Shown piece by piece: positions 37,082 through 40,353 of a stretch of DNA of 40,353 bases. The number at the start of each line of letters is the position of its first letter. Positions within the stretch are counted from its first letter, which is position 1. The notes under the pieces were generated by a model, which was not told the DNA's origin, ran no database searches, and was given only the letters and a program-made list of their open reading frames with translations. Made by a program: the position numbers and the translations under genes. The stretch is taken from the IMG/VR virus record IMGVR_UViG_3300032069_000023, positions 1 to 40,353 of that record; one strand, 5' to 3'. Source of the DNA: a virus.

Positions 37082-37914
37082 TAGTCAATCACCTTCTTCT
37101 CCTTCAATCTTCTAATTAAACTTGCTATCATTAATTCCAATCTGCAAAGCCTTGCCGATAATTCTTCTTTGCTTATTTTATTTATCCTTTTTTTGAAGCT
37201 CACTTTATGAGCCGCCATCTGCTTATCCCTCCAATCTGTGTTCTCATGGGTTACTCTGAGAGGATCCAGCCAGAATTCAAATCCGGCCGAGTTTGCTCCA
37301 ATCATGAACCATATGTCTTCTCCAATGCCGAAATATGGGGTGTATTTGAATCTAATTCCTGTTTCCAAGACTTTTCTTTTAATTAGACATGGACTGAGCG
37401 CGGTTCCCCAGACTTTTGTCAGTCCGTTGAATTCTTTGATTTCATCCCAAGTATAATAATTTAATCCTCGCTTGCCTCCCTTAATCAGATAGCCGTCCTT
37501 CAAGACAACTGGAAACTGCCTTTCTCCGAATCCTGCATGGCACAGGAATCCCACAATATCTTTATCATGGTCCATCAGTCTTTCGATTGAAAATGCTGGA
37601 GGCAGGGTATCCGTGGATACTATGAAAAGATAGTCATATCCACCATCGATGGCATGTTCAATCAGCATGTTGAATCCTTTTACCAAAGTTTCAAAAACAT
37701 TTTTTTCAGGCTCGATATGAGCAATCGTCCATTTCTTATTCCCATTTGTCAGGGAAAGCAATCTTTGATAGAATTCCTGCCCTTCACTGTTATCTATGAG
37801 CAAGACATCAAAATTAGGATAAGTGAAAGAATTTATGCAGTCGATATATCTATCGATAATATAATCATGCAATCTGCTCGTTGGTGCGCCAACTAATATT
37901 TTCTTCTCTTCCAT
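37081..37914 (-). CDS. GT-A-type glycosyltransferase
   Basis: The 277-residue protein starts KKILVGAPTSRLHDYIIDRY and shows FDVLLIDNSEG (nucleotide-binding strand), YLFIVSTDTLPP (96-106, DxD-like STDT), a central acceptor region (GKRGLNYYTWDEI), FGIGEDIWFMIGA and THENTDW, the order of family-2-like inverting transferases. A C-terminal basic coiled coil follows. It is encoded inside the tail module. Together with the sequon-rich fibre and surface protein, it likely glycosylates virion proteins or alters host glycans. A GAGGAAGAG site precedes the ATG. Confidence 0.75.
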   Translation of the reverse strand: MEEKKILVGAPTSRLHDYIIDRYIDCINSFTYPNFDVLLIDNSEGQEFYQRLLSLTNGNKKWTIAHIEPEKNVFETLVKGFNMLIEHAIDGGYDYLFIVSTDTLPPAFSIERLMDHDKDIVGFLCHAGFGERQFPVVLKDGYLIKGGKRGLNYYTWDEIKEFNGLTKVWGTALSPCLIKRKVLETGIRFKYTPYFGIGEDIWFMIGANSAGFEFWLDPLRVTHENTDWRDKQMAAHKVSFKKRINKISKEELSARLCRLELMIASLIRRLKEKKVID

Positions 37915-37939
37915 GGTCTCTTCCTCTAAATTAAGAAAT

Positions 37940-38563
37940 CTAGAAAGTATATGCTGTTGTTCCCGTTGGCGGATAGTTTGTCGAACTGTATGTGTTCAGC
38001 GTTGTCAGAGCTGTTGCGTCTCCTGAGTCCTCTTTTATCAATGCCACCCCATTCTTGTTGAATGCTGGACATTTGAATGCAAACGTGACTTTCAGGATTC
38101 CGTCCGTATAGCTCGGTTTCATGCTTGTCATGTAGGCATGGGCAAATATGATTCTATAGGCATTTGTTGTTGCTGCTGTTGCACCTGCTCCTGATGTCGC
38201 TGCCGTATCATCAGTCCAAAGTATCGCTATCCTGAACAAATCCCTGTTTATTGAAGATACTACTGCCAAAGGCTCTGCTGTGTCCCATGTTCCCCCATGG
38301 AAAGCTACTGAAACTCCTGTTCCACCTGTAGCATCTATATCCACTGGATAGCCTTCGAATGTTACTGTAGTAATGTCCTGTGGAATTTTCTTTACAACTC
38401 TTCCACCTATCAAAGTTGGAAGTTGTTCTATGTCTTTGTCTCCCATGTCTATGTCAATTGTCTCTGTGATTGCCGCATACTGGACATCCGTCCCGCCACC
38501 CGCCGCATACTTTGTGATTGTCACAAATGCTGTTTCAGACCATGCTCCCGCGTTTAATGACAT
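37940..38563 (-). CDS. Major tail tube protein
   Basis: The 207-residue beta-rich protein (MSLNAGAWSETAFVTITKYA, QDITTVTFEGYPVDIDATGG, ILKVTFAFKCPAFNKNG) has a GSS/TT-rich C-terminus. Size, the IDIDMGDKDIEQLPTLIGGR loop and position between gp10-like and chaperone genes identify the tube subunit. No sheath gene is seen, so the tail should be non-contractile (siphovirus-like). Ribosome site GGAGTGA. Confidence 0.75.
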   Translation of the reverse strand: MSLNAGAWSETAFVTITKYAAGGGTDVQYAAITETIDIDMGDKDIEQLPTLIGGRVVKKIPQDITTVTFEGYPVDIDATGGTGVSVAFHGGTWDTAEPLAVVSSINRDLFRIAILWTDDTAATSGAGATAATTNAYRIIFAHAYMTSMKPSYTDGILKVTFAFKCPAFNKNGVALIKEDSGDATALTTLNTYSSTNYPPTGTTAYTF

Positions 38564-38565
38564 GT

Positions 38566-38694
38566 TTATTCACTCCTTTTTTTCTTTTCTTCTTCGATTT
38601 TCAGAATCTTCACATATCGTTTGCAATGCTTGCAAACAGCTGGGGAAGACTCATACTCGTCGATTCTATCACAACTCGGGCATTTACCTTTCAT
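38566..38694 (-). CDS. 42-residue zinc-ribbon protein
   Basis: MKGKCPSCDRIDEYESSPAV continues CKHCKRYVKI, then a Lys/Glu tail. C-x2-C...C-x2-C makes a complete mini ribbon. The start overlaps the gp10-like gene end by 11 nt and it leads into the tube gene. Its function in the tail module is unknown. Confidence 0.6.
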   Translation of the reverse strand: MKGKCPSCDRIDEYESSPAVCKHCKRYVKILKIEEEKKKRSE

Positions 38695-39166
38695 TGAATC
38701 CACACTCCTTCAAATTTTTTACAACGATCTTGATGGACTTGTAGGGCAAGTTCGCTGTTACTGCCGCTACAGCTGGCCTTATGAACGGCTGCGCCTGGAC
38801 CTTCCATCCTCTTGATTTTATTATGCCCAGCCATCGTCCGGCCCAGTTGCCATATAATCCCTCTCCGAGCTTTTCCATCGCCCAAAGTCTTAAGAATGGG
38901 TGTGTCGCTCCTTTTGGGATCATATGTCCCTCCTCAAGAAATCTTCCATAAAAATTCATGTGTATATTATATCCGTCGATTGTCTGCCTCGACTGGATTG
39001 ACTTCATCAAGTTCCCGTGCCAATAGGGGACAATGGATTTCATCATCTGGACCAAATCCTGTGCATTTTCCCTGCATATCTCTCTCGCTGAATTCTTTTT
39101 CTTGTAATTTGCCAGTTTCCGTTCCAAATCCTTCACTCCACTGATATCAACGAATATTGTCGCCAT
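38684..39166 (-). CDS. HK97 gp10-like tail-completion protein
   Basis: The start is ATG 39166, overlapping the previous stop (TAATG); an open extension to 39280 only shadows the upstream gene. The 160-residue product has AREICRENAQDLVQMMKSIV, PYWHGNLMKSI, MNFYGRFLEEGHM and THPFLRLWAMEKLG, matching the HK97 gp10 family of head-tail joining proteins. It probably acts at the neck, between adaptor and tail tube. Confidence 0.75.
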   Translation of the reverse strand: MATIFVDISGVKDLERKLANYKKKNSAREICRENAQDLVQMMKSIVPYWHGNLMKSIQSRQTIDGYNIHMNFYGRFLEEGHMIPKGATHPFLRLWAMEKLGEGLYGNWAGRWLGIIKSRGWKVQAQPFIRPAVAAVTANLPYKSIKIVVKNLKECGFNER

Positions 39167-39684
39167 TAGCTCCCCGTCCATAAGTAAGTGAAAAATAAAT
39201 TCATGTGCCAGACTGCCTTTCCCTCCTCGTTTGACAGAAAAGTATAATTGAGGTTTGAAGTGACCCTTCTCCCATACCACCAGTATCCCTCTCCCTTTGT
39301 CGTGCTCTCTGAGTTCTGGAGCGAGTCTTTCACCGCATCTGTCAGTATCCTGACGTTTCCTTCTCGTCTGTCTATGATTTCGATGTGAACTGTCAGTTCG
39401 CTCAGATATTTCCTGAGAGTGAGCCTTCTGTCGGATATTTCTGGAGTATGAACAATTATAAGAGGAAATCCGCCTTCCCTCAGCTGTTTAACTGGAATCC
39501 CGTCCATTATTTTCATGGTGGAAAGAGAACTTGTGGCTGTTCCTTCTGCTGTCGTAAATGATAAAGTTGTAGAATCAGAATTGAGAATATCGATTATCTT
39601 GCTCTGTAAAGTCTGCACTACGTTTGCCATCGATGTTGTCATTTTATCCCAGCCCAAAGCTTTTTTGTGCCTATGGAAAACCAT
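39166..39684 (-). CDS. Tail terminator-like protein
   Basis: The 172-residue frame (start ATG 39684; the later ATG 39642, MTTSMANV, is possible) shows FPLIIVHTPEISDRRLTLRK, SELTVHIEIIDRREGNVRIL and VWHMNLFFTYLWTG. The alpha/beta pattern and position next to the gp10-like gene match gpU-type tail terminators, which cap the tube and join the head. A TATA element at 39729-39743 starts the transcript about 30 nt upstream. Confidence 0.65.
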   Translation of the reverse strand: MVFHRHKKALGWDKMTTSMANVVQTLQSKIIDILNSDSTTLSFTTAEGTATSSLSTMKIMDGIPVKQLREGGFPLIIVHTPEISDRRLTLRKYLSELTVHIEIIDRREGNVRILTDAVKDSLQNSESTTKGEGYWWYGRRVTSNLNYTFLSNEEGKAVWHMNLFFTYLWTGS

Positions 39685-39728
39685 AGACGAGGGAATCTAT
39701 TATGTTGTTGTTGATTAATTATTTAGAA

Positions 39729-39743
39729 TTGTTAATATTTAAA
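39729..39743 (-). promoter_or_regulatory. TATA-type promoter of the tail operon
   Basis: TTTAAATATTAACAA on the minus strand, the same 15-mer as at 7659-7673, lies 45 nt before ATG 39684. It probably starts transcription of the whole tail module. Confidence 0.6.
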
Positions 39744-39999
39744 GGAATTTGTTTAAAACCCACATCATAATAGGCAAGATTACAACTATGACAGCTATCG
39801 TTATTTTATATCTCTGTTCCATTTTGCTTAAGCGCTTGTCTATACTATTATCCATTGTATCGGGCTTGCTCAGATCTCCAATCAGGGCCGTTTTGATTTC
39901 TTTAGTAGTAATGGCTAAGTTTCCCATCTCCTTGTTTATAGTCTCCATATGCTCTTCTAGGACAACGATTCTTGAATTGATAGAATTTCTTCTTGCCAT
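39739..39999 (-). CDS. Coiled-coil membrane protein (XhlA-like)
   Basis: The 86-residue protein has an N-terminal coiled coil (INSRIVVLEEHMETINKEMG, MDNSIDKRLSKMEQRYK) and one C-terminal transmembrane helix (about 66-85, ITIAVIVVILPIMMWVLNKF). This is the layout of XhlA/hemolysin-type phage proteins. It begins right after the adaptor stop. It could anchor an assembly step at the membrane or help lysis; neither is shown. Confidence 0.6.
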   Translation of the reverse strand: MARRNSINSRIVVLEEHMETINKEMGNLAITTKEIKTALIGDLSKPDTMDNSIDKRLSKMEQRYKITIAVIVVILPIMMWVLNKFL

Positions 40000-40353
40000 T
40001 CAAGCCAGCCCCCTCGGCCCGAGCCATTTGACTTTCTGGAATATCCTGTCAATCTGTTCTGCTCTGTTCGGGTCATTGTGTATCAGATTCGCGACCATCA
40101 AAATAGCAAGTTCCCTGATGACTTCGCTCGGCTTTGAATTGCCATAAGTGTAAGAGACTTTGATTGATTTCGGCCCAGAAGTGAAGCTTGTTATCTCGGC
40201 ATTCCTATCAAGAACGATGTATCCTTCCTCATAGAGATGGACTCTGGTTATAGTTATCGAAGTATAAGTCCCGTCAAGGTTGTCGTCTATCGATACTGCC
40301 GTGACCGACTGCAAATCAATATTATTGAGCCAGAGCAGGTCCGTATCATCCCC
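40000..40353 (-). CDS. Head-tail adaptor (3' part; first part at 592-1)
   Basis: This is the end of the adaptor whose first part is at 592-1. The unique portion is 40226-40000, and 40227-40353 repeats 1-127. The sequence (LQSVTAVSIDDNLDGTYTSI, SIKVSYTYGN, PSEVIRELAILMVANLIHND) ends with KVKWLGPRGLA and TGA at 40000-40002. The helical region (VIRELAILMVANLI) is the typical C-terminal helix of adaptor proteins that contacts the portal. Confidence 0.75.
   Translation of the reverse strand, partial: GDDTDLLWLNNIDLQSVTAVSIDDNLDGTYTSITITRVHLYEEGYIVLDRNAEITSFTSGPKSIKVSYTYGNSKPSEVIRELAILMVANLIHNDPNRAEQIDRIFQKVKWLGPRGLA
40227..40353. repeat. Right copy of 127-bp terminal direct repeat
   Basis: Identical to 1-127. 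Joining the copies restores one uninterrupted adaptor gene and gives a circle of about 40,226 bp. Confidence 0.97.

Noticed and set aside
36885-37088. N-terminal extension of the AT-rich zinc-ribbon gene to 37088
   Set aside because: The extension overlaps, in another frame, the 65-residue zinc-ribbon gene, whose own Cys motif and TAATG start are better. ATG 36884 is a coupled start for the downstream gene.
39167-39280. Upstream extension of the HK97 gp10-like protein
   Set aside because: It only shadows the end of the tail-terminator gene; the ATG at 39166 overlaps that gene's stop and begins the recognisable domain.
1-40353. Integrase, tRNA genes, CRISPR arrays, insertion sequences
   Set aside because: I looked for recombinase motifs, cloverleaf-forming sequences with CCA-type ends, regularly spaced repeats and transposase motifs; none was convincing. 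The HNH gene is the only mobile-element-like unit.

Overview
The window is the complete genome of a tailed (HK97-fold, Caudoviricetes-type) virus of an archaeon. The first 127 bases are repeated exactly as the last 127, and one reading frame runs straight through that joint. The unit is therefore a circular (or circularly permuted, terminally redundant) molecule of about 40,226 bp. Archaeal signs are TATA boxes with start codons about 26 nt downstream (leaderless mRNAs), an Hjc-type Holliday-junction resolvase, a TrmB-like winged-helix regulator, a possible TFB-like cyclin fold, and DUF2341/LamG/Kelch surface-protein domains. The Thr-rich linkers ending in an IPE-type motif and the extreme Asn-glycosylation-sequon richness recall surface proteins of DPANN or methanogen-like archaea; that host guess is inference only. 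No integrase, DNA polymerase, tRNA or CRISPR array is visible.

Structural half (minus strand, read from 11,334 down to 1 and on from 40,353 down to 24,679). The order is terminase small and large subunits, portal, ChaB-protease-scaffold fusion, major capsid protein, two small beta proteins, a helix-hairpin-helix protein, and a large glycoprotein-like surface protein. Next come three consecutive proteins with the same Ig/prealbumin-like domain, the third fused to a head-tail adaptor that crosses the joint. They are followed by a coiled-coil membrane protein, tail terminator-like and HK97 gp10-like proteins, a zinc ribbon, the tail tube and a glycosyltransferase. The block ends with four more zinc ribbons, a frameshifted tail-assembly chaperone pair, tape measure, a probable distal-tail protein, a 2313-residue adhesin-like fibre, baseplate hub and a holin-like protein.

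Non-structural half. A plus-strand block (11,408-12,693) encodes DUF5679, ribbon-helix-helix and HNH-like small proteins. A control region (12,694-13,670) holds two minute minus-strand genes, a small membrane protein and a divergent promoter with GTAATAC repeats. A plus-strand operon (13,670-18,218) carries a TrmB-like regulator, ATP-dependent DNA ligase, an AAA+ ATPase and many tiny genes. A minus-strand block (23,351-18,204) encodes the Hjc resolvase, TFB-like protein, HNH endonuclease, metallophosphoesterase and adenine methyltransferase. A short plus-strand block (23,440-24,576) encodes a winged-helix protein and three zinc-finger proteins.

Genes are packed with ATGA/TAATG overlaps. Visibly AT-rich cassettes (methyltransferase, HNH, 22.0 kb, 36.7 kb, 28 kb) interrupt a higher-GC backbone and look like later acquisitions. 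Roughly a quarter of the genes encode zinc ribbons or zinc fingers. The most striking features are a 32-residue segment shared by the capsid protein and its protease, an RF2-like +1 frameshift signal in the tail chaperone, a possible nuclease gene split by an HNH gene, and a 13-bp motif present five times.
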